Assembly (NCBI RefSeq): GCF_900112315.1
Contig: NZ_FOLL01000008.1
Location: forward strand, 105,939-169,938
From: Parapedobacter composti
GTDB lineage: Bacteria; Bacteroidota; Bacteroidia; Sphingobacteriales; Sphingobacteriaceae
Direction: 5' to 3'
DNA length: 64,000 nt
Position 1 is the stretch's first letter; each line of letters begins with the position of its first letter. The translations under genes and the position numbers were made by a program. Positions 8,901 through 18,966 of this stretch are shown here, piece after piece. Under the pieces are notes generated by a model, which was not told the DNA's origin, made no database searches, and worked only from the letters and a program-made list of their open reading frames with translations.

Positions 8901-9785
8901 CTACCCGTTGGACAGCGCGGCTGCGCCACTCACTATTTCGGTAAGTTCCGTAGTAATCGCAGCTTGGCGTGCCTGGTTATACGAGAGTTTGAGCGATTTC
9001 AGCAGCTCCCCGGCATTTTCCGTGGCCTTGTCCATCGCCGTCATCCGTGCTCCATGCTCGGAGGCATGGGAATCTAAGACGGCTTTGTAGAGTTGCACCT
9101 TGATGGCTTTGGGAATCAATTCTTCGACAATCTGCTCCTTAGATGGCTCAATGATATAGTCCGTATTGCCTTTCTCAGTTTCGGATGACACCGTGTTGGG
9201 CAGCAGTGGAAGCAATTGCTCCGTGGTAAGCAATTGTATGGCAGCATTCTTGAAACGATTATATACCACTTCCACCCGATCATACTCACCATTTGCAAAA
9301 CCTTTCATGATCGCATCGGTAATCTTCGATGTATTCTCGAAACTAAGCGCACTGAACAGGTCGTTATGGTCGCCTACCACGTGATATTTACGCCTGAGGT
9401 AATAATCCTGCGCACGTTTACCGATACCTATAATGCTCAGGTTGCCCGCCCGCAGTTGTTCGCCGTATTTTTCAGCAATCAACTGGTTAGCCGCTTTTAT
9501 CACATTGGTGTTGAATGCACCGGCAAGCCCCCTATTGGATGCGATAACCACAACCAGCACCTTATTCGGTTTACGATCTACGGTATAAGGAGAAGCGCCG
9601 CCTTCCACGCTGGCAGAAACGTTGGCCAAAATTTCCCGCAGTTTTTCAGCGTAAGGGCGTAACTGCACAATGGCATTCGTCGCCCGTTTTAGCTTTGCCG
9701 CAGAGACCATTTTCATAGCCTTGGTAATCTGCTGTGTGGAAGTTACCGACGTGATACGGTTTCTTACCTCTTTTAAATTTGCCAT
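8901..9785 (-). CDS. atpG: F1F0 ATP synthase gamma subunit
   Basis: A 294-residue central-stalk subunit of F1. The typical N-terminus MANLKEVRNRITSV leads into the long coiled helix with ITKAMKMVSAAKL, and the C-terminal helix contains the conserved SEHGARMTAMDKATENA followed by YNQARQAAITTELTEIV. It is the last gene of the leftward operon and is not followed by atpD/atpC. In most proteobacterial and Firmicute operons the beta and epsilon genes would come next; in Bacteroidota they are commonly elsewhere. Confidence 0.97.
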   Translation of the reverse strand: MANLKEVRNRITSVTSTQQITKAMKMVSAAKLKRATNAIVQLRPYAEKLREILANVSASVEGGASPYTVDRKPNKVLVVVIASNRGLAGAFNTNVIKAANQLIAEKYGEQLRAGNLSIIGIGKRAQDYYLRRKYHVVGDHNDLFSALSFENTSKITDAIMKGFANGEYDRVEVVYNRFKNAAIQLLTTEQLLPLLPNTVSSETEKGNTDYIIEPSKEQIVEELIPKAIKVQLYKAVLDSHASEHGARMTAMDKATENAGELLKSLKLSYNQARQAAITTELTEIVSGAAALSNG

Positions 9786-9788
9786 TTG

Positions 9789-11363
9789 TTAATACTTGTC
9801 AGCTAATTCTTTTGCGACTTTTTCCAATATCCCAGTAAGTTCATCATTAAACTTGCCTTCTTTCAATGCTTTCAGCACTTCCGGATGGCGCTGTTCCAAT
9901 TGCTGCAGGTATTCCGCTTCGAACTCCTTCACTTTGTTTACCGGTACATTGCGGAACAATCCCTTTGTACCAGCGTAAATAATAGCTACTTGTTTTTCAA
10001 CGGGAACAGGCGCAAACTGGCCTTGCTTCAGTATTTCTACGTTACGCACCCCCTTATCCAATACCGCCTTGGTTGCGGCGTCGAGGTCGGAGCCAAATTT
10101 AGAAAACGCCTCCAATTCGCGATATTGCGCTTGATCGAGTTTCAAGGTACCCGCCACCTTTTTCATCGATTTGATTTGTGCATTCCCCCCCACGCGCGAA
10201 ACCGAAATACCCACGTTAATCGCCGGGCGTACACCCGCGTTGAACAGGTTAGACTCCAGGAAAATCTGGCCGTCCGTAATGGAGATCACGTTAGTAGGAA
10301 TGTATGCCGATACGTCTCCCGCCTGCGTCTCGATGATCGGCAGCGCGGTGAGCGATCCGCCGCCTTTGACCAATGGTCTGATGGATTCGGGCAGGTCATT
10401 CATCTGCCGTGCAATGTCATCGGATGCGTTGATCTTGGCTGCGCGTTCCAACAGGCGGCTGTGCAGGTAAAAGACGTCGCCCGGATAAGCCTCGCGGCCC
10501 GGTGGACGGCGGAGCAACAGGGATACCTCACGGTAGGCAACAGCCTGTTTAGACAAGTCGTCATAAATTATCAATGCGGGGCGGCCTGTATCCCGGAAAA
10601 ATTCACCGATTGCCGCACCAGCCATCGGTGCGTAAAACTGCATAGGTGCCGGGTCAGAAGCCGATGCCGACACTACAATGGTGTATTGCATGGCGCCGTT
10701 TTCCTCCAGGGTACGCACGATATTCGCCACCGTTGAGTTTTTCTGGCCTACCGCTACGTAGATACAATAAACAGGTTGTCCGGCGTCGTAGAATTCCTTT
10801 TGGTTGATGATAGTATCGATACAAACCGCTGTCTTGCCCGTCTGACGGTCACCGATTACCAATTCCCGTTGACCGCGACCAATCGGAATCATCGCATCAA
10901 TAGCCTTGATTCCTGTTTGCAGTGGCTCATTTACAGGTTGACGATAAATTACACCCGGAGCTTTACGCTCTATCGGCATTTCGTAGGTATCGCCCACAAT
11001 GGGTCCTTTACCATCGATGGGCTGCCCAAGCGTGTTTACCACACGGCCAAGCATCCCTTCGCCCACCTTAATGGACGCAATGCGGCGGGTACGTTTAATC
11101 GTATCACCCTCTTTGATCTCGTCATACGGGCCAAGCAACACGACGCCAACATTGTCTTCCTCAAGGTTCAATACAATGCCTTGCAATCCATTATCAAATT
11201 CAACCAATTCGCCTGACTGAACCTTCGTTAAGCCATAAATACGTGCAATACCGTCACTGATCTGCAATACGGTACCCACTTCTTCAAGCTCCGCTTCTGA
11301 TTTGAAGCCTGACAATTGTTCTCTTAAAATTGCCGATACTTCATCGGGTCTTACCTCTATCAT
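9789..11363 (-). CDS. atpA: F1F0 ATP synthase alpha subunit
   Basis: A 524-residue non-catalytic nucleotide-binding subunit of F1. The Walker A sequence [10 protein letters not shown] is at about residues 171-180, the GQRELVIGD and [29 protein letters not shown] signatures are intact, and the N-terminal beta barrel and C-terminal helical domain have normal lengths. It sits 3 bp before atpG and 55 bp after atpH, in the conserved order F-H-A-G. A long antisense open frame inside it is a coding shadow. Confidence 0.98.
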   Translation of the reverse strand: MIEVRPDEVSAILREQLSGFKSEAELEEVGTVLQISDGIARIYGLTKVQSGELVEFDNGLQGIVLNLEEDNVGVVLLGPYDEIKEGDTIKRTRRIASIKVGEGMLGRVVNTLGQPIDGKGPIVGDTYEMPIERKAPGVIYRQPVNEPLQTGIKAIDAMIPIGRGQRELVIGDRQTGKTAVCIDTIINQKEFYDAGQPVYCIYVAVGQKNSTVANIVRTLEENGAMQYTIVVSASASDPAPMQFYAPMAGAAIGEFFRDTGRPALIIYDDLSKQAVAYREVSLLLRRPPGREAYPGDVFYLHSRLLERAAKINASDDIARQMNDLPESIRPLVKGGGSLTALPIIETQAGDVSAYIPTNVISITDGQIFLESNLFNAGVRPAINVGISVSRVGGNAQIKSMKKVAGTLKLDQAQYRELEAFSKFGSDLDAATKAVLDKGVRNVEILKQGQFAPVPVEKQVAIIYAGTKGLFRNVPVNKVKEFEAEYLQQLEQRHPEVLKALKEGKFNDELTGILEKVAKELADKY

Positions 11364-11418
11364 GTTAATGTTATTAGGGGTTTCTCTGTTATTCTCAACT
11401 AACTATGCGTACTAACGT

Positions 11419-11961
11419 CTAAGTACCTGCAAAAAAATGACGCTCCAGCTTTTTCAGCTTGCCAGCGATGCTGGCATCGATCTGCCGGTCGCCCACCGTT
11501 ACCACAAACCCGCCGATCAATGTGGGATCTACGGTGTTCCGCAGCACCACCTGGGCCTTAATGGCCTCCGCAATGATATTCCGCAGTTCCTCCAAGTTCG
11601 GTTGTGAAAGCGGAGCCGCTGAAACAACCGTGGCATGCACGATACCTTTTACCTCGTTATATTCGCGGATAAACTCCTGTGCCGTGGCATATAAGATACC
11701 CGCCCGCCCTTTCCGGACCATGATTTCGAAAAAAGCTGTAATAGAGGGGTCAACTTTCCCATTGAACAGCGCCTGCAGGATATTCCCTTTCTTATCCTGC
11801 CTCATTATCGGATTGCTGAGCACAGCCTGCAATTCCGTGTTCGCCTTCAATATCCCCACCACCTGCTCCATGTCCCTTTTTACCGTCTCCAGCTTCCCTT
11901 GTTCCTGGGCGAGGTCGATGAGTGATTTGGCGTACCGCGATGCTACTTTAAACTCCGACAT
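11419..11961 (-). CDS. atpH: F1F0 ATP synthase delta subunit
   Basis: A 180-residue peripheral-stalk subunit linking F1 to the b subunits. The N-terminal helical bundle starts SEFKVASRYAKSLIDLAQEQ and the C-terminal part carries LIGGFVVTVGDRQIDASIAGKL, the delta/OSCP signature. It starts 1 bp after the atpF stop, implying tight translational coupling. Confidence 0.95.
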   Translation of the reverse strand: MSEFKVASRYAKSLIDLAQEQGKLETVKRDMEQVVGILKANTELQAVLSNPIMRQDKKGNILQALFNGKVDPSITAFFEIMVRKGRAGILYATAQEFIREYNEVKGIVHATVVSAAPLSQPNLEELRNIIAEAIKAQVVLRNTVDPTLIGGFVVTVGDRQIDASIAGKLKKLERHFFAGT

Positions 11962-11962
11962 A

Positions 11963-12463
11963 CTAATTCAGCTTCACGTCTTTCAGCAGGTCGGCGACCA
12001 GCGCTTCCTGCTTGTTTTCGTCTTCAAATTCCTTTTGCAGCACCTTGCGTGCAATATCCAGCGAAAGCGAAGACACCTGGTTCTTCACCTCAGCCAATGC
12101 ACGTTTCTTCTGGTCATCGATTTCCTTCCTGGCCTGCTCGATCAGCTTTGCCCCTTCGGCCTGAGCTAACGTTTTCGCATCGGCCACAATCTGGTCTTTC
12201 AGTTCTTTAGCCTCTTTGAGGATAATGTCCCGCTCCGCCCGTGCGGCTTTCAGCAACTGCTCATTCTCATTGGTCAGGCGCGCCATTTCGGCCTTTGCCT
12301 TTTCAGCAGAGGTCAGCGCATCCTCAATAGACTTTTCCCTTTCACCGATCGCTTCCATAATCGGCTTCCAAGCAAATTTACGCAGCAGGAAAAGCAATAA
12401 CAGAAAGGCAACAAACGTCCAGAAAACCAATCCAATACTCGGATTTCCAATATCAAAGCTCAT
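11963..12463 (-). CDS. atpF: F1F0 ATP synthase b subunit
   Basis: A 166-residue peripheral-stalk subunit. One membrane helix near the N-terminus (about 9-27, LVFWTFVAFLLLLFLLRKFAWKP) is followed by a long charged coiled coil (about 35-140) and a C-terminal part that contacts delta. There is a single b gene and no divergent b' copy, so the stalk should be a homodimer. It is separated from atpE by a terminator-like hairpin. Confidence 0.95.
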   Translation of the reverse strand: MSFDIGNPSIGLVFWTFVAFLLLLFLLRKFAWKPIMEAIGEREKSIEDALTSAEKAKAEMARLTNENEQLLKAARAERDIILKEAKELKDQIVADAKTLAQAEGAKLIEQARKEIDDQKKRALAEVKNQVSSLSLDIARKVLQKEFEDENKQEALVADLLKDVKLN

Positions 12464-12497
12464 ATTTCCAGTATCTAACTATTAATTTCTCTTTTTT

Positions 12498-12540
12498 AAA
12501 AAGGCCGGACACACAACCAACCGTTAAGTGTCCGGCTTTT
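12498..12540 (-). terminator. Terminator-like hairpin between atpE and atpF
   Basis: On the minus strand AAAAG-CCGGACAC pairs with GTGTCCGG-C(C)TTTTT across a 15-base loop, giving a stem of nine GC-rich pairs plus A-T pairs, followed by a T tract. It stands inside the operon just after atpE, so it is probably a partial terminator or an mRNA-stabilising 3' end that raises c-subunit output relative to downstream genes (inference). Confidence 0.65.
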
Positions 12541-12552
12541 GACTCAATGCCG

Positions 12553-12774
<222 letters not shown>

Positions 12775-12812
12775 TTAATTTAAAATGTATATTTAATAAA
12801 GGGTTTACAAAA

Positions 12813-13898
12813 TCAATGGTGCTCCTCCACCGCCATACCGATGAACAGGGCGGTAAGCAACGTAAATATAAAGGCCTGCAACGCCGCCACCAACAGCTCA
12901 AGTACATTCATAAACAGTACAAACGCCAGTGAAACAGGAGCTATCGCCAACGACTTGAACACAAATATCAGGGAAATCAAGCTAAGGATAATGATGTGGC
13001 CGGCCGTGATATTCGCAAAAAGCCGGATCATCAAGGCAAAGGGTCTCGATATCACTCCCACAAGCTCTACGGGGATCATGATGGGATATAACCACCACGG
13101 CACATCGGGCAGCAAAATATGCTTCCAATAGTACTTATTGCCATTAACATTAACCACGATTAATACGATAAACGCCAGCACAAAAGTTACCGCAATATTT
13201 CCCGTGACATTGGCCGCACCGGGGAAAATCGGAATGAGGCCCATCAGGTTATTTATCCAGATGAAAAAGAAAATAGTGAGCAACAACGGCATGAACCGCG
13301 CGTACTTATGGCCAATATTGGGACGGGCAATGTCATCCCGCACAAACAAGATAATCGGTTCAAGAAAAGACTGAAGCCCTTTCGGCGCCTTGCCTTCCCG
13401 CTTTTTATAGGCTTTGGCTACCGACGTAAAAATTAACAGCAGCAAGAAAACCGACAGGAACATCGAAGCTACGTTCTTCGTAATGGAAAAATCCCATATC
13501 TTTTTGGAGGCTTCTTCATCAATTTGTCCCGCCGCATTTACAACCTGGATCTTTTTCTTATCCACCAGCCGGTACGTATAGTGTTTACCTCGGTAGTCAT
13601 GCTCACCATGATGAAACTGTGAAGAAAGGAAGAACTCAAATCCCTTGTCTGTATATAATATGACTGGAAGCGGGATGGACGAGTGCCCCCAAAGATGCCA
13701 ATCATGGGCATCACTGATGTGTTCCATGATTACATCGGTAGGCTGAAATTCCCCTTCGCCATGTGCACCGTGGCTATCTATGGCGGCTGAATTTACGGTC
13801 GGTGTATCTGCGGCTTGTACAACGGAAAAGGTCGTTAAAACGGCAAAAATTGCTATGAAGCTGATTTTTTTTGAATCGAAAAAGTGCCTAAAATCCAT
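12813..13898 (-). CDS. atpB: F1F0 ATP synthase a subunit with long N-terminal extension
   Basis: A 361-residue stator subunit that forms the proton half-channels. The essential Arg is in MIRLFANITAGH, and the C-terminal helices include FVLFMNVLELLVAALQAFIF. The N-terminus is about 100 residues longer than in E. coli: a signal-like segment (IAIFAVLTTFSVVQA) followed by a hydrophilic, His-rich domain (HGAHGEGE, FHHGEHDYRGKHY) that should be periplasmic. Such an extension is usual in Bacteroidota. First classical subunit gene of the operon. Confidence 0.96.
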   Translation of the reverse strand: MDFRHFFDSKKISFIAIFAVLTTFSVVQAADTPTVNSAAIDSHGAHGEGEFQPTDVIMEHISDAHDWHLWGHSSIPLPVILYTDKGFEFFLSSQFHHGEHDYRGKHYTYRLVDKKKIQVVNAAGQIDEEASKKIWDFSITKNVASMFLSVFLLLLIFTSVAKAYKKREGKAPKGLQSFLEPIILFVRDDIARPNIGHKYARFMPLLLTIFFFIWINNLMGLIPIFPGAANVTGNIAVTFVLAFIVLIVVNVNGNKYYWKHILLPDVPWWLYPIMIPVELVGVISRPFALMIRLFANITAGHIIILSLISLIFVFKSLAIAPVSLAFVLFMNVLELLVAALQAFIFTLLTALFIGMAVEEHH

Positions 13899-13912
13899 CT
13901 AATCCCAATTTT

Positions 13913-14302
13913 TTACGTCTGATTTTGGTCGCGCAAGTTACGTAACAAAAAAGTAACTTCAAAGACCGTAAATAAGAAATATAATGAAAAAAAGTTAAGT
14001 GCCGTAAGCAGCTTATTTTCAGGAAATTTTACTATCAATACAGCTACCGCCGCCAAACAGGTGAACAGCTTAACAAAAAGCCCTCCCAACAGGCTGTATA
14101 CTGCGGTCTCCCCTCCTTTCCGGATTCCTAAATCGCTCAGGACATATGCAACCAACGTGAGAAAAAACACAATGGCAAAAAGCACCCAAAAAAACGGACT
14201 GAGAATGTCAACAGGTTTGAATAAATGCTGCAACCCCACAGCAATTGCCGCCACAAGTAGCCCAAACGCATGGTAATATCCGATGAACCTCCCAAGCTTC
14301 AT
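13913..14302 (-). CDS. Four-helix membrane protein in the AtpI position
   Basis: A 129-residue protein with four predicted membrane helices and short loops (FGLLVAAIAVGL, FFWVLFAIVFFLTLVAYVL, SLLGGLFVKLFTCLAAVAVLIV, FFSLYFLFTVFEVTFLL). It sits between dapF and atpB, 14 bp upstream of atpB, where many operons carry atpI, an assembly helper for the c ring. The sequence itself is not recognisably AtpI, so the role is inferred from place and topology only. The ATG at 14302 follows the dapF stop by 1 bp; a GTG at 14320 would overlap dapF. Confidence 0.7.
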   Translation of the reverse strand: MKLGRFIGYYHAFGLLVAAIAVGLQHLFKPVDILSPFFWVLFAIVFFLTLVAYVLSDLGIRKGGETAVYSLLGGLFVKLFTCLAAVAVLIVKFPENKLLTALNFFSLYFLFTVFEVTFLLRNLRDQNQT

Positions 14303-14303
14303 G

Positions 14304-15092
14304 CTACCATGCAATTTCACCCCTGAAAACGAATACGGCTGGCCCCTCCAGAAAAATTTCGGTAAAACGGTTGCCGTCCCGGTTAAAACGGATATTCAGC
14401 CTTCCCCCCGCCGCGCGAATAGGTGTCTCTATTGGCCCTTCCTTTCCCGCCCGCGCCGCCATGGCCAGCGCCACAGCCGTCGCCCCGGTACCACACGCGA
14501 GCGTTTCGTCTTCCACGCCCCGCTCGTATGTGCGGACAAAATACCCATCTTCTTCCGGTTCCACGAAGTTGACATTAATACCCTTATCTCGGTAACTGTC
14601 GCTATATCGTATGTCACGTCCTTCGGCCACCACGGGATACTTCGCTAGATCGTCCACCATCTTTACATAATGCGGCGATCCCGTATCCAGCACATAAGCG
14701 TCGCCGTCCCGGCCGATGTGGTCCACCTTGGCCATCTGCAAACTCACCCATCCTACCCTATCATGCATACGGGCGTGATGAGGACCATCAACTGCCAAAA
14801 AGTCAGTCTCACTGCCGATCACTCCAATATCCTGGGCGAAAGCCACGATACAGCGCCCACCGTTACCACACATACTTCCCTCGTTTCCGTCGGCATTATA
14901 ATATACCATTTCAAAATCATACCCTTCGGCGCCCTGCAGCAACATCAATCCATCTGCCCCGATGCCGAATCTCCTGTCGCATAGCCGACGCACCAAGCCG
15001 GTGTTTTCCCGTTCAAATAGTCCATTTCGGTTATCAATGATCACAAAATCATTGCCCGCCCCCTGATATTTATAAAATGTATGTAACTCCAT
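14304..15092 (-). CDS. dapF: Diaminopimelate epimerase
   Basis: A 262-residue cofactor-free racemase that converts LL- to meso-diaminopimelate for peptidoglycan and lysine. The two catalytic cysteines are visible: Cys75 in GSMCGNGGR and Cys200 in TLACGTGATAV. The substrate segments YQGAGNDFVIID and RFGIGADGLM are intact. The start is at MELHTFYK; the longer reading adds a nonconserved 38 residues. It heads the leftward transcription unit that continues into the atp genes. Confidence 0.95.
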   Translation of the reverse strand: MELHTFYKYQGAGNDFVIIDNRNGLFERENTGLVRRLCDRRFGIGADGLMLLQGAEGYDFEMVYYNADGNEGSMCGNGGRCIVAFAQDIGVIGSETDFLAVDGPHHARMHDRVGWVSLQMAKVDHIGRDGDAYVLDTGSPHYVKMVDDLAKYPVVAEGRDIRYSDSYRDKGINVNFVEPEEDGYFVRTYERGVEDETLACGTGATAVALAMAARAGKEGPIETPIRAAGGRLNIRFNRDGNRFTEIFLEGPAVFVFRGEIAW

Positions 15093-15205
15093 GAGTTCGT
15101 TAGCGGAGCAAAGGTAATCATATCCGTTCGAAATTCCATCCTTAACCTTTACGTGTCCTATATTGGCAACTTTAACATTATTTAACAAGAAAAAACAGGC
15201 CTGCA

Positions 15206-15238
15206 TTTGCTACAGAAAGGCAAATGGTATTACATTTG
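15206..15238 (+). promoter_or_regulatory. Promoter of the HtrA protease gene
   Basis: TTTG at 15206-15209, a 21-bp spacer, and TACATTTG at 15231-15238, about 52 bp upstream of the protease ATG. Good match to the Bacteroidota consensus. Confidence 0.65.
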
Positions 15239-15289
15239 AAACAACTTCTATCGAAGCACTTTTTTCAACTTACAACGATTGGAATTACG

Positions 15290-16846
15290 ATGAAAAAATT
15301 AGGATTAACATTACTGACCGCACTGGTAGGAGGCTTGATAGCTGTGGGCGGTTATAAATTGGTCGAAAGTAAACAGGAAAGTAAAATGTCATTCGAGGAA
15401 CGGCAGCAATTGCATTATGCCAACAACCCCGTTCCTAATGTCGTTTCGTCTACGGGCAACCCTGATTTCACTCAGGCTGCCGCCATGGTGGCCCCGGCGG
15501 TGGTTAACATTACCACGACCTACCCGGGCCGTTCGAGGGGTTACGGCGCAAGCCCCATGGATTTATTTGAAGAATTCTTTGGGATGCCCCGGCAACGGCA
15601 ACCGCGCTCCGCTCCCCCTGCACAGGCCACAGGCTCAGGAGTAATAATATCAGCAGACGGTTACATCGTCACCAACAACCACGTGGTCGAGGATGCCACC
15701 AAAATCGAAGTGAAACTCACCGACAAACGCGTGGTGGAAGCGAAAATTATCGGGCGGGATCCGAACACCGATTTGGCATTAATCAAAATTAACGAAAAGG
15801 GACTTCCTTTCGTCAGGTTCGGCGATTCGGACCAGGTGCGTATCGGCGAATGGGTACTGGCTGTTGGCTATCCGCTGGGACTGGAATCCACCGTAACGGC
15901 GGGTATCGTTAGTGCAACGGGGCGTTCTACGGGAATCATTGCCCGCGAGTTGCAACAGCGGCAATACCAACAACGCGGCTATCAGTCGGATGACCAGCCC
16001 ATGGTCAATACGGCAGTGGAATCGTTCATTCAGACGGATGCCGTTATTAACAAGGGAAATAGTGGTGGCCCGTTGGTCAATGCCAACGGAGAACTCATTG
16101 GCATCAACTCCAACATTATGACGCCCACCGGCACCTATGCGGGTTACGGCTTCGCCATTCCGGTGAACCTGGTTAAGAAAATTGCCGACGACTTCATCAA
16201 GTATGGTACGGTTAAACGGGGCTTGATAGGCATTTCCTTCCAGGAGCTCAACCCCTCTTTAGCTAAAGAACTCGAAACCAAAGAGACCACAGGCCTCTAT
16301 GTTATGGAAGTTGTTCCCGACGGTGCTGCAGAAGCAGCTGGCATCAAAAAAGGCGACGTTATCACCAAACTCGACGGCCGTGTTATCCAGTCATCATCGG
16401 ATCTGCAGGAACGTATTTATCGTCTGCGACCCGGTGATAAGGTGAAGCTAAGCTACAAGCGCGATGGTAAAGAACGCGATGTAACCGTGACATTGAGGGA
16501 AGATACACGGGCATCTGAAAGCAGTAAAGAGGAAAGCGAAGCCAAGCGCAGCGGTACCGAAATCTATAATAAATTAGGCGCTGGTTTTGTACCGGCTTCG
16601 GAAGCCAGGAAAAAGGAACTGGGTGTTTCCTCAGGCGTTGTGGTCGCGCAAGTACACCAAGGCGGACTATTTGATTACTTCAATGTACAGCGCGGCTTAG
16701 TCATCACCCACGTCAACGGCAGGCCCGTGAACAGCGCTGATGAAGTAGAAGCAGCACTGGCAGATTCAGAACGGGGCATTGTCCGGATTGTCGGTGTACC
16801 GCAGCGTGGCAGCCGTGTAGAGTTAAACGTACCCATCGAATACTAA
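15290..16846 (+). CDS. Do/HtrA-family periplasmic serine protease (Deg)
   Basis: A 518-residue envelope quality-control protease. An N-terminal hydrophobic segment (LGLTLLTALVGGLIAVGGYKL) acts as a signal or anchor. The chymotrypsin-like domain has the triad His131 (TNNHVVE), Asp161 (NTDLALIK) and Ser258 (GNSGGPLV). Two PDZ domains follow (about 310-395 and 430-515). A Q-rich insertion near 220-236 (LQQRQYQQRGYQ) corresponds to the LA loop that controls oligomer state. The start MKKLGL gives a proper signal segment. The gene is alone and ends at a terminator. Whether it is DegP-like or DegQ-like cannot be decided by eye. Confidence 0.94.
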   Translation: MKKLGLTLLTALVGGLIAVGGYKLVESKQESKMSFEERQQLHYANNPVPNVVSSTGNPDFTQAAAMVAPAVVNITTTYPGRSRGYGASPMDLFEEFFGMPRQRQPRSAPPAQATGSGVIISADGYIVTNNHVVEDATKIEVKLTDKRVVEAKIIGRDPNTDLALIKINEKGLPFVRFGDSDQVRIGEWVLAVGYPLGLESTVTAGIVSATGRSTGIIARELQQRQYQQRGYQSDDQPMVNTAVESFIQTDAVINKGNSGGPLVNANGELIGINSNIMTPTGTYAGYGFAIPVNLVKKIADDFIKYGTVKRGLIGISFQELNPSLAKELETKETTGLYVMEVVPDGAAEAAGIKKGDVITKLDGRVIQSSSDLQERIYRLRPGDKVKLSYKRDGKERDVTVTLREDTRASESSKEESEAKRSGTEIYNKLGAGFVPASEARKKELGVSSGVVVAQVHQGGLFDYFNVQRGLVITHVNGRPVNSADEVEAALADSERGIVRIVGVPQRGSRVELNVPIEY

Positions 16847-16868
16847 TAAACACCAGACACCTTCATCT

Positions 16869-16907
16869 AAAAAAATCCCGTCCGCCATGCGGCAGACGGG
16901 ATTTTTT
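16869..16907. terminator. Bidirectional terminator between the protease and bacilliredoxin genes
   Basis: AAAAAATCCCGTC-GCC pairs with GGC-GACGGGATTTTTT around loop ATGC with one C/A mismatch. A and T runs on both flanks suit both convergent genes. Confidence 0.85.
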
Positions 16908-16951
16908 ATTCATCCAAAAATTAAAACAAAACTCAAAGGCAGAAATATAAC

Positions 16952-17362
16952 TTAGCAGTATTCGTCAAATGCTGCCACCAAGTTATCCGCGATCATCTGG
17001 GCAGGACGGCCTTCTATCTGGTGCCGCTCAATCATGTGCACCAGCTTACCGTCTTTGAACAATGCCATGGCCGGGGAAGACGGCGGATAAGGTAACATGT
17101 AAGAACGGGCCTTATCAACCGCTTCTCTTTCCATTCCGGCAAAAACCGTTACGATTTTGTCAGGATGCTTTTCATTCTTAATCGCAGCTATTGCAGCGGG
17201 GCGCGCATTGGCTGCCGCGCAACCACACACCGAATTAACCACGACAAACACGGTTCCATCCTGTTTAATGGCCGAATCGACCTCCTCTGGGGTCTTCAGT
17301 TCTTCAAAGCCAACGTCTGTCAGTTCTTTGCGCATCGGCGCTACAAGGTATTCGGGATACAT
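16952..17362 (-). CDS. BrxA/BrxB-family bacilliredoxin
   Basis: A 136-residue thioredoxin-fold protein with the Cys46-Gly-Cys48 motif in NSVCGCAAANARPA that defines the YphP/YqiW family. In Firmicutes these proteins remove bacillithiol from mixed disulfides. Whether this organism makes bacillithiol cannot be seen here. The start is MYPEYLV. It is convergent with the HtrA gene and divergent from ahcY. Confidence 0.92.
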   Translation of the reverse strand: MYPEYLVAPMRKELTDVGFEELKTPEEVDSAIKQDGTVFVVVNSVCGCAAANARPAAIAAIKNEKHPDKIVTVFAGMEREAVDKARSYMLPYPPSSPAMALFKDGKLVHMIERHQIEGRPAQMIADNLVAAFDEYC

Positions 17363-17531
17363 AATGTTTAGTCCTTTCTGTTAATAGTTTAACGATTAAA
17401 ATCTCCTGCAAAGATACGGCGCGGTAAGGCGTTTAACAAATATCCCTTTTCACCGGAATGTCAGAATATGCAGAAAGGGGCATTTTATTAAGCGTTTTTA
17501 CGGACTACTTACCGACGATTCGTTATACCTA

Positions 17532-17562
17532 TTGAATTCCAGCATGGAAAAAGATATCTTTG
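17532..17562 (+). promoter_or_regulatory. Promoter of ahcY
   Basis: TTG at 17532-17534, a 20-bp spacer and TATCTTTG at 17555-17562. Predicted transcription start near 17569 leaves a very short leader. Confidence 0.6.
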
Positions 17563-17589
17563 TACCCAAATAAATAGATGTTTAGCAAT

Positions 17590-18906
17590 ATGCCAACTAC
17601 AGAAACCACATATGTTCCCTACAAAGTAAAGGACATCAGCCTCGCCGACTGGGGCCGCAAGGAAATCGAATTGGCGGAAGCCGAAATGCCGGGCTTGATG
17701 GCACTCCGTGAAGAATTCGGCGCGTCCAAGCCGCTGAAGGGCGCCCGTATCGCCGGCTGCCTCCATATGACGATACAAACCGCCGTGCTTATCGAAACGC
17801 TCATCGAACTGGGCGCCGAGGTATCCTGGTCTTCCTGCAATATCTTTTCAACGCAAGACCATGCCGCCGCTGCAATCGCCGCTGCGGGCATCCCTGTATA
17901 CGCTTGGAAAGGCATGACCGAAGACGAATTCAACTGGTGTATCGAACAAACCCTGTTTTTCGGTGAAGAGCGGAAACCGCTCAACATGATCCTCGATGAT
18001 GGAGGTGATTTGACAAACATGGTCTTCGATAAATATCCCGAACTCATCAAAGGCATTAAGGGCCTTTCTGAAGAAACCACCACGGGTGTACACCGCCTTT
18101 ACGAACGCATGAAAAACGGTACGCTACATTTGCCGGCCATCAATGTGAACGATTCAGTGACCAAATCCAAATTTGACAATAAATATGGCTGCCGCGAATC
18201 ACTGGTTGATGCTATCCGCCGGGCCACGGACCTCATGCTTGCCGGAAAAGTAGCGGTGGTAGCTGGATACGGCGACGTAGGCAAAGGATCGGCCGAATCC
18301 CTCCGCAGCGCAGGGGTACGGGTAATCGTGAGCGAGATCGATCCCATCTGCGCACTCCAGGCCGCCATGGAAGGATATGAAGTCAAGAAGTTCGCACAGG
18401 CGGTGAAAGAAGCCGACATCGTAGTTACCGCTACAGGTAACCGCGATATTGTACGTGCTGAACATTTCAAAACCATGAAAGATAAAGCCGTAGTATGCAA
18501 TATCGGCCATTTCGACAATGAGATTGACGTCGCTTGGCTTAATCAGCATTATGGGCACACCAAAGTGGAAATCAAGCCCCAGGTGGACAAATACACCATT
18601 GATGGCAGCGATGTTATCCTGCTGGCTGAAGGGCGTCTGGTTAACCTCGGCTGTGCTACAGGGCATCCATCGTTTGTGATGAGTAACTCGTTCACCAACC
18701 AGACGTTGGCTCAGATTGAATTGTGGACAAACGGCGAAAATTACGAAAACAAGGTTTATACATTACCTAAGCACCTTGATGAGAAAGTAGCCCGCCTGCA
18801 TTTAGCCAAAATCGGTGTTGAACTGGATGTGCTGGATGCCCACCAGGCTGAATATATCGGCGTGCCTGTAGAAGGACCCTATAAACCAGAACATTACCGG
18901 TATTAA
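17590..18906 (+). CDS. ahcY: Adenosylhomocysteinase (SAH hydrolase)
   Basis: A 438-residue NAD-dependent enzyme that splits S-adenosylhomocysteine to adenosine and homocysteine, relieving product inhibition of methyltransferases. Visible signatures are [30 protein letters not shown], the NAD motif [14 protein letters not shown] and the C-terminal KPEHYRY tail that contacts NAD in the partner subunit. ATGs at 17578 and 17590 are both possible; the latter leaves some leader after the promoter and matches the usual N-terminus ([13 protein letters not shown]). Ends at a strong terminator. Confidence 0.96.
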   Translation: MPTTETTYVPYKVKDISLADWGRKEIELAEAEMPGLMALREEFGASKPLKGARIAGCLHMTIQTAVLIETLIELGAEVSWSSCNIFSTQDHAAAAIAAAGIPVYAWKGMTEDEFNWCIEQTLFFGEERKPLNMILDDGGDLTNMVFDKYPELIKGIKGLSEETTTGVHRLYERMKNGTLHLPAINVNDSVTKSKFDNKYGCRESLVDAIRRATDLMLAGKVAVVAGYGDVGKGSAESLRSAGVRVIVSEIDPICALQAAMEGYEVKKFAQAVKEADIVVTATGNRDIVRAEHFKTMKDKAVVCNIGHFDNEIDVAWLNQHYGHTKVEIKPQVDKYTIDGSDVILLAEGRLVNLGCATGHPSFVMSNSFTNQTLAQIELWTNGENYENKVYTLPKHLDEKVARLHLAKIGVELDVLDAHQAEYIGVPVEGPYKPEHYRY

Positions 18907-18930
18907 CGGCATGCCGCCAATGAAACTGCT

Positions 18931-18962
18931 AAAGCCACGGATGATCATTATCCGTGGCTTTT
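18931..18962. terminator. Bidirectional terminator after ahcY
   Basis: A perfect 12-bp stem AAAGCCACGGAT / ATCCGTGGCTTT with loop GATCATT, 24 bp past the ahcY stop and 5 bp from the stop of the convergent kinase gene. Confidence 0.88.
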
Positions 18963-18966
18963 CTAT

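Noticed and set aside
9885..10736. Long open frame antisense to atpA
   Set aside because: It lies wholly inside a strongly conserved gene, has no family-like sequence and is a codon-bias shadow.
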